Source: Janthinobacterium sp. 344
GTDB taxonomy: Bacteria > Pseudomonadota > Gammaproteobacteria > Burkholderiales > Burkholderiaceae_D
Length of the DNA: 64,000 nt
Direction of reading: 5' to 3'
Assembly (NCBI RefSeq): GCF_900112025.1
Contig: NZ_FOKL01000006.1
Span: 1-64,000, forward strand
The notes under the pieces are model-generated. The model had not been told where the DNA came from, did not search any database, and worked only from the letters and a program-made list of their open reading frames with translations. A program made the translations under genes and the position numbers. Positions 1 through 9,333 of this stretch are shown here, piece by piece. How positions within the stretch are numbered: the first letter of the stretch is position 1; each line of letters begins with the position of its first letter.

Positions 1-381
1 GCCAACTTGGCGGGCCAGCAGGATGTGTTCGCGGGTCTGTGGCATTGGGCCGTCAGCTGCGGAGCACACCAGGATCGCGCCGTCCATCTGCGCGGCACCG
101 GTAATCATGTTCTTGATGTAGTCGGCGTGGCCTGGGCAGTCAACGTGTGCGTAGTGACGGGTTTCCGTTTCGTACTCGACGTGGGCGGTGTTGATCGTGA
201 TACCGCGCGCTTTTTCTTCTGGAGCCGCATCGATCTGGTCGTATGCTTTAGCTTCGCCGCCGAATTTCTTCGACAGAACCGTTGCGATTGCAGCGGTCAG
301 CGTGGTTTTACCGTGGTCGACGTGGCCGATGGTGCCGACGTTGACGTGCGGCTTGGTCCGTTCGAATTTACCTTTTGCCAT
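1..381 (-). CDS. tuf: Elongation factor Tu, N-terminal part (cut by window edge)
   Basis: EF-Tu is the GTPase that delivers aminoacyl-tRNA to the ribosome. The 127 visible codons carry the G1 loop GHVDHGKT (residues 19-26), the switch I segment RGITIN (59-64) and the G3 motif DCPGH (81-85). The ATG is preceded by an AGGAG ribosome site. It lies directly downstream of tRNA-Thr, tRNA-Gly and tRNA-Tyr on the same strand, the classic tufB arrangement. The C-terminal two thirds of the protein are outside the window. Confidence 0.97.
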   Translation of the reverse strand, partial: MAKGKFERTKPHVNVGTIGHVDHGKTTLTAAIATVLSKKFGGEAKAYDQIDAAPEEKARGITINTAHVEYETETRHYAHVDCPGHADYIKNMITGAAQMDGAILVCSAADGPMPQTREHILLARQVG

Positions 382-469
382 TTTGAACTCCTAATGATTT
401 GATTAGATTGCTCAGGCACACGCCCGACGGTCTGGTTTGAATTGCTTCTGTGCTGCCTGCTGCGAATTC

Positions 470-544
<75 letters not shown>

Positions 545-587
545 TGTAATTTGTTGCATGCGATGCATCAAGCATCTGAACGGAAAC

Positions 588-661
588 TGGAGCGGGTGAA
601 GGGAATCGAACCCTCGTCGTAAGCTTGGAAGGCTTCTGCTCTACCATTGAGCTACACCCGC
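588..661 (-). tRNA. tRNA-Gly (TCC)
   Basis: Acceptor stem GCGGGTG/CACCCGC, anticodon loop CTTCCAA (anticodon TCC), T-loop GTTCGATTC and an encoded CCA. Middle tRNA of the three-tRNA leader of the tuf operon. Confidence 0.97.
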
Positions 662-724
662 GAGGTATCGTTCACTTTATCTTCACTTGCTTTTTGCTAC
701 TACCCAGTTTTCCTTGCAAAAACT

Positions 725-809
<85 letters not shown>

Positions 810-822
810 GCGGGAACCGCAG

Positions 823-851
823 AGTATGAAGCATCTACTCACAACTGTCAA
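823..851 (-). promoter_or_regulatory. Sigma-70 promoter of the tRNA-Tyr/Gly/Thr-tuf operon
   Basis: On the minus strand TTGACA (846-851, perfect -35) is followed after exactly 17 bp by CATACT (823-828, -10) and a GC-rich discriminator. Predicted start is a few bases upstream of mature tRNA-Tyr, as expected for a stable-RNA promoter under stringent control. Confidence 0.8.
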
Positions 852-917
852 CCTTATTTACTGATGCCTGACTGCTGCATTTGCTTATAAAGAAGAAGTT
901 GGCTGCTTCGGGGCGTG

Positions 918-947
918 ATTATAAGCTCCCGATTTGAGAATGTGCAA
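918..947 (-). promoter_or_regulatory. Possible second, upstream promoter of the tRNA-tuf operon
   Basis: A perfect -10 TATAAT (918-923) lies 18 bp from a weak -35 TTGCAC (942-947) on the minus strand, about 90 bp upstream of the main promoter and facing the same way. The rest of 852-1041 shows only AT-rich sequence with a short A/T hairpin near 957-982. Confidence 0.4.
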
Positions 948-1041
948 GGGTTGGCGCAAAAAAGTCGTCTTTTTTCGCATTTTTTTTATCCCCCCTACCT
1001 GGAAGCCGCATTTTTCCGTCATTTACCCCCATTTCCCTTCC

Positions 1042-2688
1042 TTACCGGGCGTCGGGCGGATGCATCCAGGAGTTGCCATGGGGCTTATATTTGCGCAACA
1101 ACTGTTGATGCAGCCCCGACAGCACGGGCAATTTGGGGTTGCGCGGATCCAGGCGGCGCACGCCGGCAATGAACGTCAGCGCCTGCTGCCCCATGCGCTC
1201 ATCCCAGCCTTCGTGCTCCAGGCATTTCAGCACGGCCACGGCCGCATTGAAGACCACTTGCGGATTCTCGGGCAGGCGCGTGACGGCTTCGCCCATCAGT
1301 TCGACGGCGCCGCGGAAGTCGCCCGCCCCCGCCCTGGCCGCGCCGGCCGCCACCATGTCGGCCACTTCCTGGCGGCTTTGCCGCGCCAGGGCCTTGGCCA
1401 GTTCCTCGCGCCCCGCCTTTTCAAAGACGGCCATGGCGCGCGTCATGGTGGCGCTGTCGGGCGCATTGCGCATGACTTCGCGCATCACCTCGGCCGCGCC
1501 ATCTTCGCGCCCGTGCGCCAGGCAGTGGCGCGCCAGTTCCGTCTTGAGCATGTTCGAGCCGCCCACGCTGTGGCGGTTGGCGGCCAGGGCCGCATCGAGC
1601 GACTGTTGCAGGCGCTCCCCGTTGCCCGTCTGCGCATGCAGCATGGCGCTGCACAGGGCGCTGCACAGCTCCGCGTTCTTTTGCCCGCCCATCGACTTGT
1701 CGAGGTCGCGGATGACGGCGCCCGCCTGCAGCGGATCGCCCTTGCGCACCAGGGTCTGCACGAGGCGCACATGGTCTTCCGGATCGCGGAATTCGGAATA
1801 CTTGGCCTTGCTGACCACCAATTTGAGGGCTTTTTCCGCCGTCTCGATGTCGTCGGCCGCCAGGGCCGCCTCGCCCAGGCGGCGCAGGCGGCGCACGGCA
1901 TGCGGCGACAGCGCCACCGCTTCGCTCAGGGCCGCCTGCGCCAGTTCCGGCTTGCCTTGCGCCAAGTGCGTGCGCGCCAGCCAGTCATAGGCGTCGAGAA
2001 AGCGCTTATTGTTTTCCAACAAGCCTTCCAGCGTGCCCTGCGCGGCGTCGTACTCGCCCAGCAGGAACTGCGTCTTGGCCTGCCCCAGGCGCGCCCAGCC
2101 GATGGCCTTGCTGTCGTACAGGGCCGCATAGATCGGTTCCGCGTCCGCGGCTTCCCCCAGCAGCAGGTGCAGCTCGGCGCGCAGGCGCAGGAAATCGGTG
2201 GCATAGCGGGGATACAGGCTGGCGCCCTCGGCGCAGGCGGCGATCGCCGCGCGCTCGTTGCCCACGTCGATCAGCGCGTACACGGGCACGAAGGCGTTGC
2301 GCTTGTCGAGCGCGCGGGCTATGCGTTCGAGCATGTTGTCAGCGGTAAACGGCTTCAGGATGTAATCGGTGGGCAACAGCTCGACGGCGCTGACCACCTT
2401 GGCGAAGCTGCCTTCGCCCGTGACCATGAAGAACATGGTCGAGGCGTGCATCAACTTATGGTGGCGCAAGTCTTCCAGCATCTGCTGGCCATCCTGTCCC
2501 CCTTCCAGGTCGTATTCGCACAGGATCAGGTCATACGCTTTGCTGCCCAACATGCGGATCGCCTGGCCCGAGCTGGCCGCATCGTCGATCTTCGCCAGGC
2601 CGCACAGGTTGAGCATGTTGTGCAGGCTCGAGCGCATGCCCGGATGCGGCTCGATGATCAGTGCGCTGAGGCCCTTGAGTTCTTTCAT
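1042..2688 (-). CDS. Receiver-domain protein with TPR repeats; phospho-acceptor Asp replaced by Glu
   Basis: 548 aa. Residues 5-125 form a CheY-like receiver; the rest is helical with TPR-type repeats and probably serves protein-protein contacts. In the receiver the usual phosphorylated Asp in the DLILC(D) segment is Glu58, and the acidic pair is reduced to Glu13-Pro14, while the conserved Thr90 and Lys112 (LKPF) remain. This suggests a constitutively on-like or phosphorylation-independent receiver; that is inference. No DNA-binding domain is present. It lies 134 bp downstream of a receiver/HD-GYP gene on the same strand, so the two may act in one signalling route. Confidence 0.85.
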   Translation of the reverse strand: MKELKGLSALIIEPHPGMRSSLHNMLNLCGLAKIDDAASSGQAIRMLGSKAYDLILCEYDLEGGQDGQQMLEDLRHHKLMHASTMFFMVTGEGSFAKVVSAVELLPTDYILKPFTADNMLERIARALDKRNAFVPVYALIDVGNERAAIAACAEGASLYPRYATDFLRLRAELHLLLGEAADAEPIYAALYDSKAIGWARLGQAKTQFLLGEYDAAQGTLEGLLENNKRFLDAYDWLARTHLAQGKPELAQAALSEAVALSPHAVRRLRRLGEAALAADDIETAEKALKLVVSKAKYSEFRDPEDHVRLVQTLVRKGDPLQAGAVIRDLDKSMGGQKNAELCSALCSAMLHAQTGNGERLQQSLDAALAANRHSVGGSNMLKTELARHCLAHGREDGAAEVMREVMRNAPDSATMTRAMAVFEKAGREELAKALARQSRQEVADMVAAGAARAGAGDFRGAVELMGEAVTRLPENPQVVFNAAVAVLKCLEHEGWDERMGQQALTFIAGVRRLDPRNPKLPVLSGLHQQLLRKYKPHGNSWMHPPDAR

Positions 2689-2822
2689 GTCGTGATGTCC
2701 GAAAACTCAGCGGCGCGCCACACTGGTGCATGGCGCCAGCCAGCATGAGGCTGCCGAGTATATGCCGGCGCCGCGCGCAAGGGAATGGCGCGGCGCCGAA
2801 ACTGCCCGGGAAAACCCGTAAA

Positions 2823-4418
2823 TCAGGCGACGGCGCGCTCCGGATGCCACAGTTGCGGCTCATGGTCGATCAGGTCGAGCAGCGCCGCCACCACTTCCGG
2901 GTCGAACTGGCTGCCGCTGCGCTGCTCGATGTATTCGCGCACCTGCGGATACGGCCACGGCTCCTTGTACGGCCGTTCATGCAGCAGGGCGTCGAAGACG
3001 TCGACCACCGCCACGATGCGCGCGGCGACGGGAATGTCGCGCCCCTTCAGGCCATTCGGATAACCGGCGCCATCGAAATGCTCGTGGTGGCCGCCGGCGA
3101 TCTGCGCGCCATACGTCAGGTAGCTGACGCCATCGACCATGTTGGCGGCCCGTTCAAGGATGGTGCGCCCGACGCTGGCATGCAGCTGCATCTGCGCCCG
3201 CTCCTCGTCCGTGTGCCGGCCCGGCTTGAGCAGCACGGCGTCCGGCGTGGCCACCTTGCCCACGTCGTGCAGGATGCTGGCCAGGCCGATCATGTCGAGC
3301 AGCTGCGGCGTGAGCTCGTCGGCATACACGCCGCGCTGCTGCATGCGGCGGGCGATGGCGTCGGACAACTGCTGCACGCGCCGCACATGGCCGCCCGTGT
3401 CGCTGTCGCGGAATTCGGCCAGGTCGGCCAGGGCCACGACGGTGGCTTCCTGCGCCTTGCGCAGCTGGCCGAACATGTACAGGTTGTCGAAGGCGGCGGC
3501 GATGCGCTGGCAAAACACTTCCAGCAGGTCGCGCTGGATCTGCGCCAGCGGCCACGGCGGCGTGACGGAGATGGCCAGTTCGCGGTTGCCTTCCGTGTGG
3601 ATGAACAGCACGTTGGCCGGATGCTCGAACTGGCTGCGCTTTTCCGCGAAGGCCTTGTCGATGGTGGGCGTGAGGGCATGGTCGGCCGGCAAGGCTTCCG
3701 ATTCGGCCAGCATGGCATAGGTGCCCGTGGCGGCCACCACCTCGGGCCGTCCGGCGCCGCCCTGCATCAGGCACAGCACGCCATCGGCGCCCACGTCGAG
3801 GATGGCGCTGACCTGGTTCAGCACGCCGGACGCGAATTCGCGCAGGGAATGGATCTGGTACAGGTTGGTGGCGCCGGCGAGGATCTTGCCCAGGCCGATG
3901 CGGCTGCGCTCGAGCATCATCAGGCTTTCATACGCGCGCAGGGCCGAGATGACGGTGGTAAACAGCTTCTGCGTCGTCAGCTCCGTCTTCGCCTTGTAAT
4001 CGTTGATGTCGTATTCGATGATGACGCGCTGCTCGGGCGCCTGGCCCGGCTGGCCCGTGCGCAGCACCACGCGCACGATGGGGTTGTTCAGCTCGGCGCG
4101 GATGCGTTTGGCGAGGATCAGGCCCGCATCGTCCGTTTCCATCACCACGTCGAGCAGCACCAGCGCGATATCGGGCGTGTCGCGCAGGATCTCGAACGCT
4201 TCGCGCCCGCTGTAGGCGGAAAACAGCTCCAGTTCCCGGCCCTTGAAGCTGACATTGCGCAGCGCCAGCCGCGTCACCGCATGCACGTCGACGTCGTCAT
4301 CGACGATCAGCACACGCCACAGGCGCTGATCGGGTGCCGCCAGTCCCGCGGGACTGGCCACCGGCTCATCCTCGTCGAGCAGCCAGTTATCATCTGCATC
4401 GGCTTTGAGGTCGGTCAT
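2823..4418 (-). CDS. Response regulator with DUF3369 and HD-GYP phosphodiesterase domains
   Basis: 531 aa. Order: N-terminal receiver (acid cluster D40-D42, phospho-acceptor D90 in VLLDVV), a middle segment matching the DUF3369/GAF-like region seen in this family (about 170-320), and a C-terminal HD-GYP domain with H384-D385-G387-K388 and the HHEHFDGAGYP signature (444-454). HD-GYP proteins hydrolyse cyclic di-GMP, so a phosphorelay probably tunes c-di-GMP here. All catalytic residues I looked for are present, unlike the receiver of the downstream neighbour. No histidine kinase gene is adjacent. Confidence 0.9.
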   Translation of the reverse strand: MTDLKADADDNWLLDEDEPVASPAGLAAPDQRLWRVLIVDDDVDVHAVTRLALRNVSFKGRELELFSAYSGREAFEILRDTPDIALVLLDVVMETDDAGLILAKRIRAELNNPIVRVVLRTGQPGQAPEQRVIIEYDINDYKAKTELTTQKLFTTVISALRAYESLMMLERSRIGLGKILAGATNLYQIHSLREFASGVLNQVSAILDVGADGVLCLMQGGAGRPEVVAATGTYAMLAESEALPADHALTPTIDKAFAEKRSQFEHPANVLFIHTEGNRELAISVTPPWPLAQIQRDLLEVFCQRIAAAFDNLYMFGQLRKAQEATVVALADLAEFRDSDTGGHVRRVQQLSDAIARRMQQRGVYADELTPQLLDMIGLASILHDVGKVATPDAVLLKPGRHTDEERAQMQLHASVGRTILERAANMVDGVSYLTYGAQIAGGHHEHFDGAGYPNGLKGRDIPVAARIVAVVDVFDALLHERPYKEPWPYPQVREYIEQRSGSQFDPEVVAALLDLIDHEPQLWHPERAVA

Positions 4419-4481
4419 GAATACTCCTAATGGATAAGGTCGATGTGGACGCTGCTTTGACGCCTATCAAGCATAATCAGA

Positions 4482-5573
4482 TTAGATGCTGCTTACAACA
4501 GGATTCTGCGCGCCCCCTTCGGCACTGGCGGGACTGGGCACGGACGCCGGCACGGCGCTCTGCGCCTTGCCGCCACACGGGTCCTGGCCCGGCCCGACGC
4601 TCTGGTAGCGCACCTCATACCTGCCTGCACCGAGCTGTTCCACCGTCAGCTTGTCGTGCGCCAGGATGTACAGGTAGCGCACGTTCGAACGCCGCTCCTG
4701 GTCATACAGCTTGACGAACACGGGCGCCGCGTTGGCGCTGTTATCGATCGTCAAGGTCAGTTCATCGCCCCTGTTACCGATCGGAAAACCATCCACATAA
4801 CCGGACTGCGCCGGCCAGGGTTCGCCATTCGGCGCCACCAGCGCCGCCGACTCGGCCGTGCTGGCGCCATCGCAGGCCGGGTGGATAGGCTTCAGGCTCA
4901 ACTGGGTGACGGCCAGTACGCGGATCTCGGGCGCCTTGGCTTGTGCAGGCTCGGCCGCATACGGCTTGCCCACCGCCCAGCTGTCGATGGCCACCACCTC
5001 GTTCTTTGCCGGCGCTGTGGCGGCAGTATCAGGCGGTGCCGTCGGCGGGTGCGCCCTGGCGCCATCGCGGGCCAGGCCGCTCCAGGCCGATACCAGCGCG
5101 GCCGGGACGGGCTGGGAGGTGTCGAGCATCAGCAAGGCGCCCAGCCAGCCCAGCAGCAAACAGACCAGCAGACTCAGCCACCAGCGCCAGTTGCGCCAGA
5201 TCGGTGCGTGGCCATGCCGCGCCTTGCCCTTGGACGGCGGCACGTCCTGCGCCCAGGCGTGCTCATGCTGCTGAGAATGACCTTTGGCGCGGCCGTCCTT
5301 GCCCTTGCCTTCTTCATGATGGGTACTTTCCAGCCATTCGATTTCCCATTCCTCGGCGGCGATCCACTCGTCGTGCTCCTTGCGGCGCTGCGGGTCGGAC
5401 AGGGTGCCATAGGCGCTATTGAGAATGGCCATGATGCGCGCGGCCTTTTCGTCACCGGGATTTTTATCGGGATGGTATTTCTGGCTGAGGGCCTTGTACG
5501 CGGCACGTATGACTTCCTGCGGCGCCAGGCGCGCCACTTTCAGGTTGTCATAGTGTGTATGTATCTTTCCCAT
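4482..5573 (-). CDS. Membrane-anchored J-domain (DnaJ-like) protein
   Basis: 363 aa. Residues 5-70 are a J domain with HPD at 34-36, the motif that stimulates DnaK ATPase. A basic, His-rich linker follows, then one hydrophobic helix around 131-150, then a Pro/Ala-rich stretch and a C-terminal domain (about 230-340) that I do not recognise. The predicted topology puts the J domain in the cytoplasm and the C-terminal domain in the periplasm. There are no Gly/Phe or zinc-finger regions, so this is not DnaJ or CbpA. Its substrate is unknown. Confidence 0.8.
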   Translation of the reverse strand: MGKIHTHYDNLKVARLAPQEVIRAAYKALSQKYHPDKNPGDEKAARIMAILNSAYGTLSDPQRRKEHDEWIAAEEWEIEWLESTHHEEGKGKDGRAKGHSQQHEHAWAQDVPPSKGKARHGHAPIWRNWRWWLSLLVCLLLGWLGALLMLDTSQPVPAALVSAWSGLARDGARAHPPTAPPDTAATAPAKNEVVAIDSWAVGKPYAAEPAQAKAPEIRVLAVTQLSLKPIHPACDGASTAESAALVAPNGEPWPAQSGYVDGFPIGNRGDELTLTIDNSANAAPVFVKLYDQERRSNVRYLYILAHDKLTVEQLGAGRYEVRYQSVGPGQDPCGGKAQSAVPASVPSPASAEGGAQNPVVSSI

Positions 5574-5712
5574 CGTTCTATCTTGAAATCGGTGCGCGGC
5601 GACGGGTTCTTGCAGGATGGAACCGTGCTGTATCGGTCATCATATACGATATGACAAGATAATAACCACCGGCGGACAGGAAATTGCAGGGCCGTTACGC
5701 CCTGCCTTGACA

Positions 5713-6864
5713 TCAGAGTCGGTGGCTGCGGTCGCCTGACAACAGGGCTTCCGGCAATTCCACCCGGTGCCCCACGACCAGCACCTTGAACAGCTCGCCC
5801 ATCTCGGCCGGCGACAGCAGCTTCTGCACGGCGCTGGCCTGCGGCAGGTAGGTCCTGACCTCTTGCGGGTCGGTGCGCAGCAGCAAGTCGCCGATGCCGG
5901 CGCCCAGCAGGAAGGTGGCCTGGTTCATATAGGCCAGCACGTCCAGGCCCGCATCCTGCGCCGCCACGGCCATGGCCGTGAAGTCGACGTGGGCCGTGAT
6001 GTCCTGCAAGCCGGGCAGATAAAACGGTTCCGCGTGGGCATGGTGGCGGTAATGGCACATCAGGGTGCCCGTGGCGCGCAAGTCCAGGTAATACTCGTGC
6101 GCGGGGAAGCCGTAATCGAACAGCACGGCCGCCCCGCCCTTGCCGGCCGTCAGCATGCGCGCCAGCGAGCGCATGAAGCCGCTGGCCACGCCGTGGATCT
6201 CGGTGACGTAGCCGACAGGCAAGGCCTCCGCCTCGGGCACCTGGGCGGCGATCTGCGCGGCGACGTCAGCGCCGGCGGGCCGTTCGACAAAGACGAACTG
6301 GCCGTCGGCGATGCTGACGTCGAGCTCGCACCAGCCGGCGGGCGTCTTGCTGATCAGGTTGACGGGCATGGCGTCGAGCACTTCATTGCCGAACACGGCG
6401 CCTTCGAAGCTGTCGGGGAAACCGTCGAACCACACCACTTGCGGGAAGGCGGCCAGCGCCAGCTCCTGGCGCGCGCGCAATTCGCCGGACAATTCGACGA
6501 TCGCATACTGCTCGATATGGATGCCGGCCTGCGCCGCTTCCGTCAGGATGTCAACGGCCAGCTTGCCCGTGCCGGCGCCGAATTCGAGGATGCGCGGGGC
6601 CGTTTGCGCCATAATAGCGGCTGCCACATGGGCCAGGGTGGCGCCGAACAGGGGCGAAATTTCCGGTGCGGTTGTAAAATCGCCATCTTTGCCCAGCTTG
6701 GCGGCGCCGCCGCTGTAATAGCCAAGGTCAGGCGCATACAGCGCCAGCTCCATGAAGCGGACAAAGGGAATGGCGCCGTCATTGCGCGCGATTTCGGCGG
6801 CAATCTGGTGCTGCAAGGCATGGGACGCGGCCAGCGCGTCGCTATCGGGTACGGGAAGAGACAT
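5713..6864 (-). CDS. SAM-dependent methyltransferase of the MidA/NDUFAF7 family
   Basis: 383 aa. The SAM-binding loop is EFGAGTG (94-100); the segments GYYSGGAAKLGKDGDFTTAP (48-67) and NEVLDAMPV are typical of the COG1565/MidA family, whose mitochondrial member NDUFAF7 methylates an arginine of a complex I subunit. The bacterial role is not settled. The open frame runs much further upstream, but family homology begins at the ATG at 6864, and the upstream part lies antisense to the divergent SDR gene, so that start was chosen. No strong ribosome site is visible. Confidence 0.9.
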   Translation of the reverse strand: MSLPVPDSDALAASHALQHQIAAEIARNDGAIPFVRFMELALYAPDLGYYSGGAAKLGKDGDFTTAPEISPLFGATLAHVAAAIMAQTAPRILEFGAGTGKLAVDILTEAAQAGIHIEQYAIVELSGELRARQELALAAFPQVVWFDGFPDSFEGAVFGNEVLDAMPVNLISKTPAGWCELDVSIADGQFVFVERPAGADVAAQIAAQVPEAEALPVGYVTEIHGVASGFMRSLARMLTAGKGGAAVLFDYGFPAHEYYLDLRATGTLMCHYRHHAHAEPFYLPGLQDITAHVDFTAMAVAAQDAGLDVLAYMNQATFLLGAGIGDLLLRTDPQEVRTYLPQASAVQKLLSPAEMGELFKVLVVGHRVELPEALLSGDRSHRL

Positions 6865-6945
6865 ACCGTATTGTAGCGAATCGGCGGCGCAAGCCGCCAG
6901 TACCGGCCCTGGCAGCCTCACCTCACATATCAATACAGTAAAGAC

Positions 6946-7731
6946 ATGACACCAGCATCGACACTGCCACACAGCCCCCCCCGCGTCGCCCTCGTCACGG
7001 GCGCCGCGCGCCGCATCGGCCGCGCCATCGCCCTGGGCCTGGCGCGCGACGGCTGGGATATTGCCGTGCATTACCGCGCATCGCACGACGAAGCGCTCAG
7101 CCTGGTGGCGGAAATCGCCGCCCTGGGCCGCCGCGCCCACGCCTTTCCGTGCGACCTGGCCCAGGAAGGGGCCGTGCGCCAGCTGCTGCCGCAGGTGCAG
7201 GCGACACTGGGCCCCGTCACGTGTGTCGTCAACAACGCATCGTTGTTTGAATACGACAACGCCGGCGATTTTTCCGTCGGCGCGCTGGACGCCCACATGC
7301 ACGCCAACCTGGCCGCGCCCATCCTGCTGGCGCAGGCCCTGTACCAGGCGACGCCAAGCGGCGGACAAAGCGTCGTCATCAACTTGCTGGACCAAAAACT
7401 GTACAATCTCAATCCTGATTTTTTGTCGTACACCTTGTCCAAGGCGGCGCTGCTGTCGGCGACCACCATGCTGGCCCAGGCGCTGGCGCCAAAAGTGCGC
7501 GTGGTCGGCATCGCCCCCGGCATCACCATGGTCTCCGGCGAGCAAACGGAAGCGAACTTTTCCAAGGCGCACGAAAATACGCCGCTGGGCCGTTCCAGCA
7601 CGCCAGAGGATGTGGCCGACAGCGTCTGTTATGTGGCCCGCGCGCGCGCCTTGACAGGCACGACCTTGCTCGTGGACGGCGGCCAGCATTTGATCGGCTT
7701 GCCCCGCGACGTCATGTTTTTGACCAAATAA
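6946..7731 (+). CDS. folM: FolM-like dihydromonapterin/pteridine reductase (SDR family)
   Basis: 261 aa short-chain dehydrogenase. NADPH-binding TGAARRIG (18-25), NNAS (96-99) and the active-site Y162-K166 are present. The usual catalytic Ser is Asp149, as in the pteridine reductase PTR1 and FolM branch, which reduces dihydropterins. The next gene is dihydroneopterin aldolase, which supports a pterin/folate role. Start at the ATG at 6946, 81 bp from the divergent methyltransferase start. Confidence 0.85.
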   Translation: MTPASTLPHSPPRVALVTGAARRIGRAIALGLARDGWDIAVHYRASHDEALSLVAEIAALGRRAHAFPCDLAQEGAVRQLLPQVQATLGPVTCVVNNASLFEYDNAGDFSVGALDAHMHANLAAPILLAQALYQATPSGGQSVVINLLDQKLYNLNPDFLSYTLSKAALLSATTMLAQALAPKVRVVGIAPGITMVSGEQTEANFSKAHENTPLGRSSTPEDVADSVCYVARARALTGTTLLVDGGQHLIGLPRDVMFLTK

Positions 7732-7784
7732 TCAGCAGCCACACCAGACAAACCAGCATTCCAGCATCCCCTAAAAGGTAAATT

Positions 7785-8183
7785 ATGTCGTCCGCCCTGT
7801 TCCACCCCCGCCTGGCCGATTGCCGGCGCCTGTTCCTGCGCAATTACGAAGTCCTCATCAACATCGGTGTCTATGACTTCGAGAAAAAGGGCGAGCAGCG
7901 CGTCCTCATCAACGTCGACCTGTACATTCCCCTGGCCCTGTCGACGCCCAAGGATGACCAGCTGGAAGAAGTGGTCGACTACGACTTCATGCGCGAAACC
8001 ATCGCCAAACGCATGGCGCAAGGCCACGTGCAGCTGCAGGAAAGCCTGGTCGACGACGTGCTGGCGGCCATGCTGTCGCACCCGCGCGTGCGCGCCGCGC
8101 GCGTTTCGAGCATGAAACCGGACGTGTATCCCGACTGCGAAGGCGTGGGCGTGGAAGTATTCAAGATCAAGGATGAAGTATGA
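7785..8183 (+). CDS. folB: Dihydroneopterin aldolase (FolB family)
   Basis: 132 aa, normal family length. It converts 7,8-dihydroneopterin to 6-hydroxymethyl-dihydropterin in folate synthesis. The segment [18 protein letters not shown] carries the conserved active-site Glu, and SSMKPDVYP contains the conserved Lys. A FolX-type epimerase is the main alternative within the same fold. It overlaps ttcA by four bases (ATGA), so the two are translationally coupled, and it follows folM by 53 bp. Confidence 0.85.
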   Translation: MSSALFHPRLADCRRLFLRNYEVLINIGVYDFEKKGEQRVLINVDLYIPLALSTPKDDQLEEVVDYDFMRETIAKRMAQGHVQLQESLVDDVLAAMLSHPRVRAARVSSMKPDVYPDCEGVGVEVFKIKDEV

Positions 8184-9151
8184 GCAACATGAACAACGCC
8201 GCCGTGCACGAATCGATGACCGCCGCCGTGGAAATCCCGGCCAACGTGGAAGCGCAGAAACTGGCGCGCAAGAAGGCGGAAAAGATCGCCCTGGAAAACA
8301 ACAAGCTGCACAAGCGCCTGTGCCGCCTGGTGGGCCAGGCCATCGGCGATTTCAACATGATCGAAGATGGCGACAAGGTAATGGTCTGCCTGTCGGGCGG
8401 CAAGGACAGCTACGCGCTGCTGGACATCCTGATGACCTTGCGCGAACGCGCACCGATTCATTTCGATATCGTCGCCGTCAACCTGGACCAGAAGCAGCCG
8501 AACTTCCCGCCGGAAATCCTGCCCGCCTACCTGACGGAACTGGGCGTGGCGTTCCACATCGAAAACCAGGATACCTACAGCATCGTCAAGCGTTTGATCC
8601 CGGAAGGCAAGACCACGTGTTCGCTGTGCTCGCGCCTGCGCCGCGGCATCCTGTACCGCGTGGCCGACGAGCTGGGCGCCAACAAGATCGCCCTCGGCCA
8701 CCACCGTGATGATATTTTGGAAACTTTCTTCCTGAATATGTTCTTCGGTGGCAAACTGAAAGGCATGCCGGCCAAGCTGCAGTCGGACGACGGCAAGCAC
8801 ATCGTCATCCGCCCGATGGCCTACGTGAAGGAAGAAGACACGCAGCGCTATGCGGAAGTCAAGGGCTTCCCCATCATTCCATGCGACCTGTGCGGTTCGC
8901 AGGAAAACCTGCAGCGCAAGCAGATCAAGGGCTTGATGCGCGAATGGGACAAGAAATTCCCGGGCCGCGTGGAAAGCATCTTCTCGGCCCTGTCGAACGT
9001 GGCCCCGTCGCACCTGATGGACCCGAAACTGTTCGGTTTCAAGGACTTGAAGGCCGATGGCGTGGCCAATCCGATGGGCGACATCGCCTTCGACGAAGAG
9101 CCGTGCTCGACGCCAACGACGTTTGGCACCATCGCGCTGCAGCCGCTGTAA
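8180..9151 (+). CDS. ttcA: tRNA 2-thiocytidine biosynthesis protein TtcA
   Basis: 323 aa. TtcA thiolates C32 of certain tRNAs using ATP and an iron-sulfur cluster. The PP-loop SGGKDS is at 72-77; cluster cysteines are C147 and C150 (CSLC) and C238 (CDLCGS). The N-terminal 40 residues are a charged extension with no recognised domain. Last gene of the folM-folB-ttcA operon, followed by a hairpin. Confidence 0.95.
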   Translation: MSNMNNAAVHESMTAAVEIPANVEAQKLARKKAEKIALENNKLHKRLCRLVGQAIGDFNMIEDGDKVMVCLSGGKDSYALLDILMTLRERAPIHFDIVAVNLDQKQPNFPPEILPAYLTELGVAFHIENQDTYSIVKRLIPEGKTTCSLCSRLRRGILYRVADELGANKIALGHHRDDILETFFLNMFFGGKLKGMPAKLQSDDGKHIVIRPMAYVKEEDTQRYAEVKGFPIIPCDLCGSQENLQRKQIKGLMREWDKKFPGRVESIFSALSNVAPSHLMDPKLFGFKDLKADGVANPMGDIAFDEEPCSTPTTFGTIALQPL

Positions 9152-9180
9152 CCTCCCCGGCCTTCGCGCTCCTGTTGTTT

Positions 9181-9216
9181 CGCCGCCACCATCCCGGTGG
9201 CGGCGCCCTTCTCCTT
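9181..9216 (+). terminator. Hairpin terminator behind ttcA
   Basis: Perfect 10-bp stem CGCCGCCACC/GGTGGCGGCG with a 5-nt loop, followed by a pyrimidine-rich but not pure-T tail (CCCTTCTCCTTT). Probably an intrinsic terminator of moderate strength. Confidence 0.6.
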
Positions 9217-9283
9217 TCCCCCTGCGCCCATTTGAGGTACCGTAGTCAGCTCTGCCGGTACGCGATGTGTCACGCGCGCATTC

Positions 9284-9298
9284 CTGACCGGCGGTCAG
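9284..9298. promoter_or_regulatory. Palindrome upstream of the M3 peptidase gene
   Basis: CTGACC-GGC-GGTCAG, a perfect 6-bp inverted repeat 35 bp before the start codon. It could be an operator; no cognate regulator is adjacent. Confidence 0.3.
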
Positions 9299-9333
9299 CA
9301 CGCATTCTTCCGACAACCTCACTGGAATGAACC

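Noticed and set aside
934..2748. 600-residue plus-strand frame opposite the receiver-TPR gene, with similar long frames opposite many genes
   Set aside because: Sequence is His/Arg/Gln-rich with no domain, typical of antisense reading of GC-rich codons.
6865..7689. Upstream in-frame extension of the MidA-like methyltransferase
   Set aside because: The extension lies wholly antisense to the well-supported folM gene and has no family similarity; it is an open frame caused by high GC.
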